From Saccharomonospora marina XMU15 (GTDB taxonomy: Bacteria; Actinomycetota; Actinomycetes; Mycobacteriales; Pseudonocardiaceae): 64,000 nt of DNA. This document shows positions 12,762-20,988 of the stretch, piece after piece; within the stretch, counting starts at the first letter, position 1, and each line of letters begins with the position of its first letter. The stretch spans positions 2,198,628-2,262,627 of the forward strand of contig NZ_CM001439.1 in NCBI RefSeq assembly GCF_000244955.1, read 5' to 3'. The notes below the pieces were generated by a model. It was not told the DNA's origin. It ran no database searches and saw only the letters and a program-made list of their open reading frames with translations. The position numbers and the translations under genes were made by a program.

Positions 12762-13375
12762 ACGCCGAGGTGCACGGCACGGAGCCGGGCGGCACATCGG
12801 GCGTGCGGGCCGTTCCGACGCTGAACGCCGCGAACCTGCTGACCATTTCCCGGCTCGTGCTCGTGCCGCTGTTCGTGTTCGCCCTGTTCTTCGAGGGCGG
12901 CGCCGATCCGGCATGGCGGTACGCGGCCGCGGCGGTGTTCGCGGTGGCCGCGCTGACCGACCGGGTGGACGGCTGGGTCGCCCGCCGGTACAGCTTGATC
13001 ACCGACTTCGGCAAGATCGCGGACCCGATCGCCGACAAGGCGCTGATCGGAGCCGCGCTGGTGGGGCTCAGTTTGCTCGGGGAGCTGCCGTGGTGGGTGA
13101 CGATCGTGATCGCGGCGCGTGAGCTCGGGGTGACGTTGCTGCGGTTCTGGGTGATCCGGTACGGCGTCATCCCGGCGAGCCGGGGCGGCAAGGCCAAGAC
13201 GCTGGCCCAGGTGCTGGCGATCGGTGTCTACCTGTTGCCGTTGCCCGCCGAGGTCGACCCGCTCCGCTGGGCGCTGATGGGCTTCGCACTGGTGCTGACC
13301 GTGGTCACCGGACTGGACTACCTGGTGCGGGCGGTCCGGCTGCGCGCGGCAGGACGGGGCACCGCGAAACCATGA
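12758..13375 (+). CDS. pgsA: CDP-diacylglycerol-glycerol-3-phosphate 3-phosphatidyltransferase
   Basis: CDP-alcohol phosphotransferase of the inner membrane, making phosphatidylglycerol phosphate. The family signature DxxDGxxARx8GxxxDxxxD is complete in [26 protein letters not shown] (from about residue 66). About six hydrophobic helices; 205 residues. The four-base overlap with rimO upstream and another with cinA downstream (ATGA) show a tightly coupled rimO-pgsA-cinA operon. Corresponds in position to mycobacterial pgsA3. The head-group acceptor is inferred from similarity to PgsA and not proven by the sequence. Confidence 0.92.
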   Translation: MNAEVHGTEPGGTSGVRAVPTLNAANLLTISRLVLVPLFVFALFFEGGADPAWRYAAAAVFAVAALTDRVDGWVARRYSLITDFGKIADPIADKALIGAALVGLSLLGELPWWVTIVIAARELGVTLLRFWVIRYGVIPASRGGKAKTLAQVLAIGVYLLPLPAEVDPLRWALMGFALVLTVVTGLDYLVRAVRLRAAGRGTAKP

Positions 13376-13857
13376 CAGCGCGGGTTTCCCCGGCCGTCGC
13401 GGATCTGGTGGCCGAGCTGATCCGGCGGCGGTGGACGGTCGCCACGGCGGAGTCGCTGACGGCGGGACTGGTGTGCGCGACGCTGACCGAGGTGCCGGGC
13501 GCGAGCGCCGCCGTGCGTGGCGGGCTGATCGTTTACGCCACCGAACTCAAGCACACCCTCGCCGGGGTGGACGCGGACCTGCTGGCCGAGCGCGGTGCGG
13601 TGCACCCTGAGGTTGCCGCACAGCTCGCCGAGGGGGCCAGGCGGCGTTGCGGCGCCGATTGGGGCCTCGGACTCACGGGCGTGGCGGGGCCGGACCCGCA
13701 GGACGGCGTCGAGCCGGGGACCGTGCACCTCGCCGTGGCGGGGGACGGCGTGCGTACCGGGCGTACGCTGCGGGTATCGGGTGCTCGTGAGGCTGTGCGG
13801 GCGGCCGCTGTCGCCGGGGCGGTCGACCTGCTTCGGGAACAACTGACGGCGTCGTGA
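13372..13857 (+). CDS. cinA: CinA-family nicotinamide-nucleotide amidohydrolase (PncC type)
   Basis: A 161-residue protein that corresponds to the C-terminal deamidase domain of Cin[12 protein letters not shown] near the start, [17 protein letters not shown], and [23 protein letters not shown]. Such stand-alone domains deamidate NMN to nicotinate mononucleotide in pyridine-nucleotide recycling. The ATGA overlap with pgsA couples them. The 3' end of this gene contains the probable ECF -35 box (13836-13840) for the following clgR gene, so promoter and coding sequence overlap. Confidence 0.9.
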   Translation: MTARVSPAVADLVAELIRRRWTVATAESLTAGLVCATLTEVPGASAAVRGGLIVYATELKHTLAGVDADLLAERGAVHPEVAAQLAEGARRRCGADWGLGLTGVAGPDPQDGVEPGTVHLAVAGDGVRTGRTLRVSGAREAVRAAAVAGAVDLLREQLTAS

Positions 13858-13861
13858 CGTT
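13836..13861 (+). promoter_or_regulatory. ECF (SigE-like) promoter for clgR
   Basis: GGAACA at 13836-13841 and CGTT at 13858-13861 are separated by 16 bp, the shape of an ECF sigma-E-type promoter (GGAAC ... CGTT). In M. tuberculosis clgR is under SigE control. A second, housekeeping-like -10 (TAACGT, 13914-13919) lies closer to the gene. Confidence 0.6.
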
Positions 13862-13872
13862 CGCCCTGGGCG
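13862..13872. promoter_or_regulatory. ClgR box (CGC-N5-GCG)
   Basis: CGCCCTGGGCG fits the ClgR operator core CGC-N5-GCG. It lies about 50 bp upstream of the TAACGT -10 at 13914-13919, a plausible position for ClgR to activate its own gene. Confidence 0.55.
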
Positions 13873-13945
13873 GACGCACGGGGTAACGCCTGCGCTCTGT
13901 CGCCCGCTGTCGGTAACGTGGGCTGTAGCTGAAGGGAGGCGCGTG

Positions 13946-14398
13946 ATGACCGTGCTGTTGCGAGAGGCGATCGGTGATCGGCTCCGTCATGCCCGCACCA
14001 CCAAGCGCCGGACGCTGCGCGACATCTCACGCGCCGCCAAGGTCAGCCTCGGATACCTCTCCGAGGTGGAGCGGGGCCAGAAGGAGGCGTCCAGCGAGCT
14101 GCTCGCCTCGATCTGTGAGGCTCTCGACCTGCCCCTCGGCGAACTGCTGCACAACGTCGCCGCCGACGTCTCGGCGCTGGACAAGGTCGACACCGCCGCG
14201 GTGGAGGTGGACGGTTCCGCCGACCAGCGTGCGGCCGAACGCGGCGATGGCCGCGCGACGGAGAAGTCCGCGGGCACGTTCGAGGGCGGCCGGATCGTCG
14301 CCGGGACCACCGGCAACGACCTTGCCGACCTGCGGCTGTCCCCGAGCCTGCGCACCACCATCAAGGCACCCAAGCCCAAGGCGGTGCTCGCGGCCTGA
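13946..14398 (+). CDS. clgR: ClgR, XRE-type activator of proteolysis and envelope-stress genes
   Basis: A 150-residue Cro/C1-type regulator: helix-turn-helix at residues 8-65 ([33 protein letters not shown]) matching ClgR/PopR, which activates clpP1P2, clpC and the Psp operon in actinobacteria. The C-terminus ends AVLAA; ClgR C-termini with small hydrophobic residues are known Clp degrons. ATG 13946 is preferred over GTG 13943 because GGGAGG (13934-13939) stands 6 nt before it. The order clgR-pspA-pspM is the mycobacterial Psp arrangement. Confidence 0.93.
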   Translation: MTVLLREAIGDRLRHARTTKRRTLRDISRAAKVSLGYLSEVERGQKEASSELLASICEALDLPLGELLHNVAADVSALDKVDTAAVEVDGSADQRAAERGDGRATEKSAGTFEGGRIVAGTTGNDLADLRLSPSLRTTIKAPKPKAVLAA

Positions 14399-14402
14399 CA
14401 CC

Positions 14403-14423
14403 CGGCCCCGATGGGTCGGGCCG
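14403..14423 (+). terminator. Hairpin after clgR, weak terminator
   Basis: CGGCCCCGA and TCGGGCCG pair with one bulged C around a TGGG loop, right after the clgR stop. There is no T-tract, so at most it would reduce read-through into pspA, which has its own promoter at 14490. Confidence 0.35.
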
Positions 14424-14489
14424 AGGGTCAGGGCCATCCCTGAATTCCCTCGGGGTCGCCTGGTACGGCGCGCATCGACCTGACACGAT

Positions 14490-14516
14490 GGAACCCAAAC
14501 ACGGGGGTCACGCGTT
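14490..14516 (+). promoter_or_regulatory. ECF (SigE-like) promoter for pspA
   Basis: GGAACC (14490-14495) and CGTT (14513-14516) with a 17-bp spacer lie 70 bp before the pspA start. It is the second such element in this operon. Confidence 0.6.
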
Positions 14517-14585
14517 GCCAGGACAGCGGGAGGCCGTGATCACCCGGTCAAGGACCCGTGGGACGTGAGAAGGCAGGCGGAGGAG

Positions 14586-15440
14586 ATGGCCAACCCTTTC
14601 GTGAAGTTCTGGAAGTACCTCATGGCGGCGTTCTCGTCGAAGGTCGACGAGTACGCCGACCCGAAGGTGCAGATCCAGCAGGCCATCGAGGAGGCGCAGC
14701 GCAACCACCAGGCGCTGTCGCAGCAGGCGGCGTCGGTGATCGGTAACCAGCGCCAGCTGGAGATGAAGCTGAACCGCCAGCTCGGCGAGGTGGAGAAGCT
14801 GCAGTCGTCCACCCGGCAGGCGCTGGTGCTCGCTGACGAGGCCCGCAAGAAGGGCGACGAGCAGAAGGCGCAGGAGTACGAGACCGCGGCGGAGGGTTTC
14901 GCCGCCCAGCTGGTCACGGCGGAGCAGAGCATCGAGGACCTCAAGACGCTGCACGACCAGGCGCTGCAGGCCGCGGCGCAGGCCAAGCAGGCCGTGGAGC
15001 GCAACGCGAGCATGCTGCAGCAGAAGCTGGCCGAGCGCACCAAGCTGCTTTCGCAGCTGGAGCAGGCCAAGATGCAGGAGCAGGTTTCGGCGTCGCTGAC
15101 GCAGATGACCGAGCTCGCGGCGCCCGGCAACACTCCTTCGTTGGACGAGATCCGCGACAAGATCGAGAAGCGCTACACCACCGCGCTCGGTTCCGCCGAG
15201 CTCGCCCAGAACTCGGTGCAGGGCAGGATGCTGGAGGTGCAGCACTCCACCACGCAGCTGGCGGGACACAACCGGCTGGAGCAGATCAGGGCCTCGATGA
15301 AGGGCGAGCCGGTGGCACAGGTCACTGACGGCGCCGAGTCCAAGCCCGCCTCCGAAGCCGCAGCGACCTCCGCAGGCGCGGACGTGCAGCGGGAGATCCA
15401 GGCAAGGGTCGAAGCGGAGCGGCAGAAGAACGAGGCATGA
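14586..15440 (+). CDS. pspA: PspA/IM30 phage-shock membrane-protecting protein
   Basis: A 284-residue, almost entirely coiled-coil protein of the PspA/Vipp1 family (mycobacterial 35-kDa antigen). The amphipathic N-terminus [30 protein letters not shown] is characteristic and binds stressed membranes; long Gln/Glu/Lys-rich helices follow, with a short Ala-rich tail. It oligomerises under the inner membrane. The ATG at 14586 has GGAGG close upstream; an extension to GTG 14565 would add seven residues but lacks conservation. ClgR, PspA and PspM act as one circuit: PspA can sequester ClgR. Confidence 0.94.
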   Translation: MANPFVKFWKYLMAAFSSKVDEYADPKVQIQQAIEEAQRNHQALSQQAASVIGNQRQLEMKLNRQLGEVEKLQSSTRQALVLADEARKKGDEQKAQEYETAAEGFAAQLVTAEQSIEDLKTLHDQALQAAAQAKQAVERNASMLQQKLAERTKLLSQLEQAKMQEQVSASLTQMTELAAPGNTPSLDEIRDKIEKRYTTALGSAELAQNSVQGRMLEVQHSTTQLAGHNRLEQIRASMKGEPVAQVTDGAESKPASEAAATSAGADVQREIQARVEAERQKNEA

Positions 15441-15472
15441 GACAACTGGCGGACTGAGTCGGGTGGGCAACC

Positions 15473-16399
15473 ATGGCGTCGAGCAGGCGTGACTTCAGCG
15501 AGTTGAACGCGAAGCTGGAACGGCAATTGCAGCGCCTGCCCGACCCGGTCCGGCAACGAGCTCAGGACAAGCTGCAGAAATACGTCCCGCCCGCGTTGCA
15601 GCCGCAGCGCGACGAGCAGACCGGCACGCCCGGCGGGCGGCCGTCACTGTCCTCCGAACTGGCCGTGGTCTCGGAAATCCGGGACAAGTGGACCCGCTGG
15701 AACGAGCCTGCCGCGAAGCTGCAGCGCCGCAAGCGGCGCACCTCCCGAGCGTTGACCCTGTGGGTCGTGCTCGTGTTGCTGAGCGTGCTCTACGCGGCCG
15801 GTGGCTACGCCGGGATCGTGGGTGGCCAGGCCGGGCTGGAGGGCGCCTTCGGCGGCATCATAGCCATGGTGTTGTTCGGCGCCCTTGCCGTACGGTCGGG
15901 CGCCCGGCTGGTGCGGCTGAACCGCACCGAGTTGCCGCAGAGCACGCCGCCGCCGAAACTGCCCCCGGCCAGTTCCGCCGCGCGGGAACCGATGGAGCGG
16001 CTCGCCGAGAGCGAGGCATCGCTCGCCGAACTACTCAAGCAACTCACAACACCGCCGCACGGCGTGTCCGCGGCGGTACCGGAGCTGTCGGTGCAGGACG
16101 CCCGTGCCACGGCTGACGAAGCCGCGAAGGCGCTACGTGCGTTGGCCGCGCGGATGCAGTCCATCGAACGCGGCAGAGAATCCGCGCCCGCCGCCGAGCG
16201 CGCCGCGCTCGACTCGGCTGTCAGGACGCTACGTACGCAACTCGACGACGGGCTGGACGGTTACGGCACGCTCGTGGCCGCGGCCGGTAGGGCGGTCGCG
16301 GAAAGCAGTGGTGGCGTGTCGCAGGCCAAGGACGCTCTCACCGACGCCACCGATCGGCTCGCGGGGCTGGCGCTGGCTCTGCGCGATCTGTCCTCCTGA
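15473..16399 (+). CDS. pspM: Phage-shock envelope-stress membrane protein PspM
   Basis: A 308-residue protein placed directly after pspA, as M. tuberculosis Rv2743c. Two membrane helices are visible at about residues 98-140 (ALTLWVVLVLLSVLYAAGGY and GGIIAMVLFGALAV), with a basic cytoplasmic N-terminus (RKRRTSRA) before them and a long helical C-terminal part. PspM anchors PspA and links membrane damage to ClgR release. The start at 15473 follows GTGGGCAACC with only a weak ribosome-binding site, so it may rely on coupling to pspA 32 bp upstream. Confidence 0.88.
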   Translation: MASSRRDFSELNAKLERQLQRLPDPVRQRAQDKLQKYVPPALQPQRDEQTGTPGGRPSLSSELAVVSEIRDKWTRWNEPAAKLQRRKRRTSRALTLWVVLVLLSVLYAAGGYAGIVGGQAGLEGAFGGIIAMVLFGALAVRSGARLVRLNRTELPQSTPPPKLPPASSAAREPMERLAESEASLAELLKQLTTPPHGVSAAVPELSVQDARATADEAAKALRALAARMQSIERGRESAPAAERAALDSAVRTLRTQLDDGLDGYGTLVAAAGRAVAESSGGVSQAKDALTDATDRLAGLALALRDLSS

Positions 16400-16516
16400 C
16401 CGTCTCTCGCTGCGCTGAGTCGTGGTGCTGTAACAGTGTGAGACTCGTAAGTAACCTCACGGATACCGTTTCGGGTACGCGCGGTTCCTAGCCTTGAATC
16501 GAGGTACACGGGTTAT

Positions 16517-16549
16517 CCCGGTTGGTTGAACCGGGTCGAGGGGTACCCC
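16517..16549 (+). other. Two adjacent hairpins in a 5' leader
   Basis: CCCGGTT (16517-16523) pairs with AACCGGG (16529-16535), and directly after comes the palindrome GGGGTACCCC (16540-16549). Both lie 35-67 bp before the gene at 16584 and may structure its leader. The rest of the 184-bp gap 16400-16583 shows no gene. Confidence 0.4.
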
Positions 16550-16583
16550 GACGAGCACTGTCACAGGCGGAAAGGACAGGCGC

Positions 16584-17906
16584 GTGAATCCGTTTCCCAT
16601 CGACGACGACACCGTCCCGATCCCGCCGGTCAGTTCGTACCAGCGCGTCGTCGCGGCCTACGACGGCCTCGCTCGCGCCGGCCGGCCGGAACCGTGGCTC
16701 ACGATCCGCTCCCGGGAAGACACCCTGATCGAGGCCAAGGCGGTGGACGAGCGAGTGCGCGCGGGTGAGGAGCCACCGCTGGCGGGCGTGGCCGTCGCGG
16801 TACCCGATATCCCGCTGTTCGGTCAACGCCTGGTGCGGGCGGGCGCCGTGGTGCTCGGTACCACGGCGTACGAGCCGCCCGGCCGGGTACCGACGCTGGA
16901 AACCGTCGACGCCGTCGTTGTCGGGGCGCTGCCCCGGCACTGCGGAGATCTCGTGGCGTTCATGCCGACGCGTGGGCTGGTGCCGCTGATGTCGGCGATG
17001 ACGGTGCTCGCCAGGGACATCGACGTCGCCCAGCGCGTGGCGGCCGCTCTCACCGGACCGGACGCCTGCGACCCCGAAGGCAGGGACTGGCCTGCGTCGG
17101 TACGGCTGGCGGCGGGGGAACACCCTTCGGTGGCCGTCCCGGGTGAGCCGGAACTGGTCGGACTGGCGCCCGAGTCGCGAGCCGACCTGGCCGCCACCGT
17201 GGACACGCTGCGGGCCACCGGCGCGGTCGTCAACCCGGTGCGGCTGCGGGACATGCTCGACGTCCGCGCCGGATACGCCGCGACGCTGCTGGGAAACGAC
17301 GCGCTGCTGCTGCCAGGTGCGGGCACCCGGCCCGCCCTGGCCGAGCTGGCGGCACGGCTGGACGCGGCTGTCGTGGTGCTGCCGGGTGGTCATTGCGGCA
17401 CAGGCGTGCTTGCCAAGGCCTTCGACGACCAGGTGGCCATCGACATCGCCGCGCTGCTCACCAGTGCCAACGCCGCCACGCCGTATCCCGCCGTGGGGGT
17501 GGAGCTGATCGCGTTCGGCGCCTACCTGCGCGGCCAGCCGGACAACGGTGAGCTGACCCGGTTCGGTGCGCGTTTCGCGGGCTTCGTCGAGACGGCCCCG
17601 CGTTACCGCATGATCGCCCTCGGGGGAGGCTCCCCGAATGCGGGCGTGTTCGCCACCGAGGACGGTGCCCGGTTGCTCGGCGAACGCTGGTTGATCTCGC
17701 CCGCCGCCCTCAGCGGCTTCGCCACCCGGCTACCGGCACCGCTCACACTGGGCGGGGTGGAGCTGGCCGACGGTCGGACGGCCACCGGCATCCTGTGCGA
17801 CGATGCCGCCGCCGAAGGCACCGACGTGACCTCGTTCGGTTGCTGGCGCGCCTACCTGCGGCACCTCAGTACGCAACGCCCTGTCGAGCCGCCAGCGCCC
17901 GATTGA
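16584..17906 (+). CDS. Degenerate amidase with allophanate-hydrolase C-terminal domain (probable pseudoenzyme)
   Basis: A 440-residue protein resembling allophanate hydrolase in outline. The N-terminal part follows the amidase-signature fold ([21 protein letters not shown] ... [17 protein letters not shown] ... [20 protein letters not shown]), but the catalytic Lys (VKD in active enzymes) reads VPD, and the segment that should hold the cis-Ser and nucleophilic Ser (SGS) is missing. The C-terminal 130 residues match the allophanate hydrolase C-domain ([50 protein letters not shown]). No urea carboxylase gene is nearby. The role is therefore unknown; ligand binding is one option. The last 41 bp overlap pyrD on the other strand. 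Confidence 0.75.
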   Translation: MNPFPIDDDTVPIPPVSSYQRVVAAYDGLARAGRPEPWLTIRSREDTLIEAKAVDERVRAGEEPPLAGVAVAVPDIPLFGQRLVRAGAVVLGTTAYEPPGRVPTLETVDAVVVGALPRHCGDLVAFMPTRGLVPLMSAMTVLARDIDVAQRVAAALTGPDACDPEGRDWPASVRLAAGEHPSVAVPGEPELVGLAPESRADLAATVDTLRATGAVVNPVRLRDMLDVRAGYAATLLGNDALLLPGAGTRPALAELAARLDAAVVVLPGGHCGTGVLAKAFDDQVAIDIAALLTSANAATPYPAVGVELIAFGAYLRGQPDNGELTRFGARFAGFVETAPRYRMIALGGGSPNAGVFATEDGARLLGERWLISPAALSGFATRLPAPLTLGGVELADGRTATGILCDDAAAEGTDVTSFGCWRAYLRHLSTQRPVEPPAPD

Positions 17907-18930
17907 CCCGCAGTACGAGCCCGGGACCGTGCAGTGCGAACCCGGTGTAGAGCTGCACCAGGTCGGCTCCCGCGTCGATCATGCGCTCGGCGTCGTCGGG
18001 GCCGACGATGCCGCCGACGCCGATCACCGGAAGCCGATCACCCGCCGCTGTGCGTACGAAGCGCACCACCTCCCTGGCGCGTTGCGCCAGCGGCCGTCCC
18101 GAAAGGCCGCCTTGCTGCTTCCCAGCCTGCTCCTCTGCGGCCACGACGCCGCTCCTGCCCAGCGTGGTGTTGGTGGCGATGATCCCGGCCACGTGGTTCT
18201 CCAGGCAGACCTCAAGTAGTTCGGCCAGCGCGTTGTCGGTCAGGTCGGGGGAGACCTTGACCAGTAGTGGCGTCGGTGCGCGACCGGCGGCGCCCGCCAG
18301 GCCCAGCGTCGTTTCGCGCAATCGCTCGAGCAGCTCGGTGAGGGCGCCACGGTCCTGCAGCGAGCGCAGCCCGGGTGTGTTGGGTGAGCTGACGTTGACG
18401 GCGAAGTAGTCGGCGTAGGGGTACAGCGTCGTCAGCGAGGAGCAGTAGTCGGCGACAGCGTCTTCCAGCGGTGTCACCTTGGATTTGCCGATGCTGACAC
18501 CCAGCGGTACAGCGGGTCTGCCGTGGGCCGCGAGTTGCCGTGCCAGCGCCTCGGCGCCCGCGTTGTTGAAGCCCATCCGGTTGATGACGGCCTCGCTGCG
18601 CGGCAGCGTGAACAGCCGGGGTCGCGGGTTGCCCGGCTGCGCGAGCTTGGTCACAGTGCCGACCTCGACGAAGCCGAAGCCGAGCGCGGGCCACGCCGCC
18701 AGCGCGCGACCGTCCTTGTCCATTCCGGCGGCCAGACCGATCCGGTTGGGGAAGCGCAGCCCGAACACGCTCACGGGTGCGTCGACGCCGTAGCGGCGGT
18801 GCAGCGCGGTGAGCACCGGCGGCAGCGCCGCGGCCCGCGCCAGCGCGCGCACGGTGCGATCGTGAACCGTCTCGGCGTCACCGCCGCCGAGCCGGTACAG
18901 CGCGGGGCGCAGGATCTTGTCGAAGAACAC
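17866..18930 (-). CDS. pyrD: Dihydroorotate dehydrogenase (quinone)
   Basis: Class 2 membrane-associated, FMN-containing enzyme of pyrimidine synthesis. The N-terminal helix [20 protein letters not shown] is the class 2 membrane extension; FMN and orotate-site motifs follow ([82 protein letters not shown]). 354 residues, normal for the class. The GTG start at 18930 lacks a clear Shine-Dalgarno. A micro-ORF with a perfect ribosome-binding site lies about 180 bp upstream on the same strand and may be a leader. Confidence 0.95.
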   Translation of the reverse strand: MFFDKILRPALYRLGGGDAETVHDRTVRALARAAALPPVLTALHRRYGVDAPVSVFGLRFPNRIGLAAGMDKDGRALAAWPALGFGFVEVGTVTKLAQPGNPRPRLFTLPRSEAVINRMGFNNAGAEALARQLAAHGRPAVPLGVSIGKSKVTPLEDAVADYCSSLTTLYPYADYFAVNVSSPNTPGLRSLQDRGALTELLERLRETTLGLAGAAGRAPTPLLVKVSPDLTDNALAELLEVCLENHVAGIIATNTTLGRSGVVAAEEQAGKQQGGLSGRPLAQRAREVVRFVRTAAGDRLPVIGVGGIVGPDDAERMIDAGADLVQLYTGFALHGPGLVLRVNRALAARQGVAY

Positions 18931-19079
18931 GAACTAATGCTGCCGTACCCGGCAGCGCAGATGAGAAGACCCCCGACGCGACTCCGCGAACGTCGTCAGC
19001 CGTTCACGGCCCGAGTCGGACCGGCTCTCGGGAGCGTCAGGGGGCCGGTGACTGCCTGGTATTCACCGACAGACACACG

Positions 19080-19120
19080 CCACTGGAGTGGTCCATGTGC
19101 TGACTGTCAGCGGACAGTCA
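19080..19120 (-). promoter_or_regulatory. Stem-loops at the end of the micro-ORF
   Basis: TGACTGTC (19101-19108) and GACAGTCA (19113-19120) form a perfect 8-bp stem with a 4-nt loop that includes the micro-ORF stop codon. A second small dyad, CCACTGGAGTGG, is at 19080-19091. Both lie between the micro-ORF and pyrD. Confidence 0.5.
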
Positions 19121-19145
19121 CCTCACGAGTCCTGTAGCTGTTCAA
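19107..19145 (-). CDS. 12-codon micro-ORF, possible leader peptide
   Basis: TTG at 19145 opens a 12-codon frame (MNSYRTREVTVR). It is preceded by a Shine-Dalgarno that is complementary to nearly the whole 3' tail of 16S rRNA: the plus strand at 19150-19165 reads like the 16S end with one mismatch in 16. A promoter TTGCCG-N18-TAGCGT (minus strand, 19201-19206 and 19177-19182) would start transcription near 19170. The stop codon lies inside a hairpin. A leader for pyrD or a small functional peptide are both possible. The 18931-19208 stretch holds no other gene I can see. Confidence 0.4.
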   Translation of the reverse strand: MNSYRTREVTVR

Positions 19146-19176
19146 CTTAGGACCACCTCCTTTCTCGTGTACCGCA

Positions 19177-19206
19177 ACGCTATGTCAACGGCGAGGTGGG
19201 CGGCAA
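19177..19206 (-). promoter_or_regulatory. Promoter for the micro-ORF (and perhaps pyrD)
   Basis: On the minus strand TTGCCG (19201-19206) and TAGCGT (19177-19182) are spaced 18 bp apart; a TTGACA sequence also directly abuts the -10. It lies just after the 3' end of nei. Confidence 0.45.
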
Positions 19207-19208
19207 CG

Positions 19209-20030
19209 TCATTTTCCGGCGTGCGGCCGCTGCTGCGGGACAGGACCCGGCTGGCACCGGGGACAGAACCAGGTCGGCCTGGCGAACCTGCCCGTGCCCT
19301 GTGCGGCGACGCGGACCCGGCCACCGCAGCGAAGGCAGCCCTGGCGGGTGCGCTCGTACACCCAGGTGCGCCGCCCCACAGCCAGCTCACCGGTGGTGCT
19401 GCGCTGCGGCCGCAGCGCGTTGGCCGACAACAGCCTCCTCGCCAGTGCCACTGCCCTGGCCGGGTCGACCTCGGCCACCGGGGTCCACGGCGACACCCCG
19501 AGCAGGAAGCAGATCTCGGTCTTGTAGACGTTGCCGATACCAGCCATCACCCGCTGATCCAGCAACGCGGTTCCGATCTCCTCACGGCCGCGCCGCGCCA
19601 GTTCCCGTTCGGCCCGTTCGGCATGCTCGGCAGACCAGCGCGGGTCCAGCAGATCAGGACCGAGATGGCCGACAAGACGTGGCTCCTCGCCGGTCGCGAG
19701 CAGTTCCAGTTCGTGCACGCGAAACCCGACGACCTCGGCCTCCTGGTGCCGCAGAACCACCCGTGCGTGGTGCGCGGGCATGCTCCACCGCTGCCCGGGG
19801 CGAAACACCCGCCACGAGCCGTCCATCCCCAGATGGCTGTGCAGGCTCAACCCGCCGCGGAACCGGATGAACAGGTGCTTGCCAACCGTGCCGACCTCGC
19901 TGACCTCCGTGCCGGCGAGATCGGCCGTGGCCAGCGCGGGGTGCCTGAAGTCGGTCAGGGTGAGCCGCTTGCCCACCAAGGCGCGTCGCAGCGTCGCCCC
20001 GGTGTGGAAGACGGTGTCGCCCTCGGGCAC
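19209..20030 (-). CDS. nei: Fpg/Nei-family DNA glycosylase (endonuclease VIII type)
   Basis: Removes oxidised bases and nicks the abasic strand. The N-terminus MPEGDT carries the catalytic Pro2 and Glu3 in the Nei form. KHLFIRF holds the conserved Lys, GIGNVYKTEI the helix-two-turn-helix, and CLRCG...FCPRC a four-Cys zinc finger at the C-terminus. 273 residues. It starts 3 bp after the stop of the ParA-like gene and is surely in one operon with it. The closest mycobacterial type is Nei1. Confidence 0.92.
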   Translation of the reverse strand: MPEGDTVFHTGATLRRALVGKRLTLTDFRHPALATADLAGTEVSEVGTVGKHLFIRFRGGLSLHSHLGMDGSWRVFRPGQRWSMPAHHARVVLRHQEAEVVGFRVHELELLATGEEPRLVGHLGPDLLDPRWSAEHAERAERELARRGREEIGTALLDQRVMAGIGNVYKTEICFLLGVSPWTPVAEVDPARAVALARRLLSANALRPQRSTTGELAVGRRTWVYERTRQGCLRCGGRVRVAAQGTGRFARPTWFCPRCQPGPVPQQRPHAGK

Positions 20031-20033
20031 GGC

Positions 20034-20921
20034 TCAGCCGGTCTCGTGCTCCGCGAACGCGCGGATGGCCGGGAACTCGGAGGTGGTCTCGTTGTCGGAG
20101 GGCACTTCGGGTTCTTCGGCGGCGAGCCGGTGCCTGCCCGCCCGATTGGAGCGCAGGATCTTGGCCAGCACCATGTTGAAAGTGAGGGCGATCTCCTGCG
20201 CGCCCGGCGAGTTCCACTCGTGGATCGGGGTGCACGCACCCTGAGCCTGCTGCACGGCCAGCCGGTCCGGGATGGCCGTGGGCATGACGAGCCTGCCGAA
20301 GGATTCGCGCAGCTCCTCGACGCGGTACTGGTGCTCGTAGGAACGCACGCGCAGCCGGTTCACCAGCACCCCGGCAGGTCGCAGCCGGGGATTGTGCTCG
20401 GCGCGCACGGCCTCGATCGCCTCCAGGGCGCGCTGCGCGCCCGCCACCGCGTACATCGTGGGTTCGGTGACCAGCAGCGCGGCGTCCGCCGCGATCAGTG
20501 CCGAACGCGTCAGCCTGCCAAGCGACGGCGGACAGTCGAGAATCGCCAGCTCGTAGGGCTCTCCACGCGGCGCCGCGCGCAACTCGTCGAGCGCCCTGGC
20601 GAGGTTTTCCATCCTGCGGCTGTCCGGGCCCGGCTCGTTCAGCAGCTCGAGTTCCTCCGCTCCGACGAGTACGTCCAGCCGGTCGCTCCAGCTGCTGGCG
20701 GCGATGGCCCGGTTGATGACGGCGAGCCGGGGCGTTTCCAACACGTCGGCCAGTGTCGCGTCGGTCAACGGTGGGTCGAGCGTGGCAGTGGCGTTGCCCT
20801 GTGGGTCGAGGTCGCCCACCAAAGTCCGGGTGCCCCTGCGCAGGGCGGCTGAGGCGATCCCCAGAGCGACCGTCGTTTTGCCGACGCCTCCCTTGAGGCT
20901 CAGTACGGCGACCGTGTGCAC
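20034..20921 (-). CDS. ParA/MinD-family ATPase (orphan)
   Basis: A 295-residue ParA-type P-loop ATPase: deviant Walker A KGGVGKTT (residues 10-17), LVGDLDPQGNAT, and LAILDCPPSLG. It lacks a helix-turn-helix N-terminus and has no parB or parS nearby, so chromosome segregation by this copy is unlikely; orphan ParA proteins often position other cargo. The acidic C-terminal tail (EEPEVPSDNETTSEF) is unusual. The GTG start at 20921 follows TACGCT (minus strand, 20929-20934) by 7 nt, suggesting a leaderless mRNA. In one operon with nei. Confidence 0.85.
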   Translation of the reverse strand: MHTVAVLSLKGGVGKTTVALGIASAALRRGTRTLVGDLDPQGNATATLDPPLTDATLADVLETPRLAVINRAIAASSWSDRLDVLVGAEELELLNEPGPDSRRMENLARALDELRAAPRGEPYELAILDCPPSLGRLTRSALIAADAALLVTEPTMYAVAGAQRALEAIEAVRAEHNPRLRPAGVLVNRLRVRSYEHQYRVEELRESFGRLVMPTAIPDRLAVQQAQGACTPIHEWNSPGAQEIALTFNMVLAKILRSNRAGRHRLAAEEPEVPSDNETTSEFPAIRAFAEHETG

Positions 20922-20988
20922 GCCTGCGAGCGTAGCCGTGTGCGGTCACCGTGAGAACGTGCGACCACCCCAACTAGGCTTGCCGTCC

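Noticed and set aside
18931-19106. Possible tRNA gene between pyrD and nei
   Set aside because: No cloverleaf with T-loop GTTCRA and acceptor stem could be built on either strand.
19141-19165. Possible 16S rRNA 3'-end remnant on the plus strand
   Set aside because: Only about 16 bases resemble the 16S tail and nothing upstream does; it is better explained as a strong Shine-Dalgarno on the minus strand.
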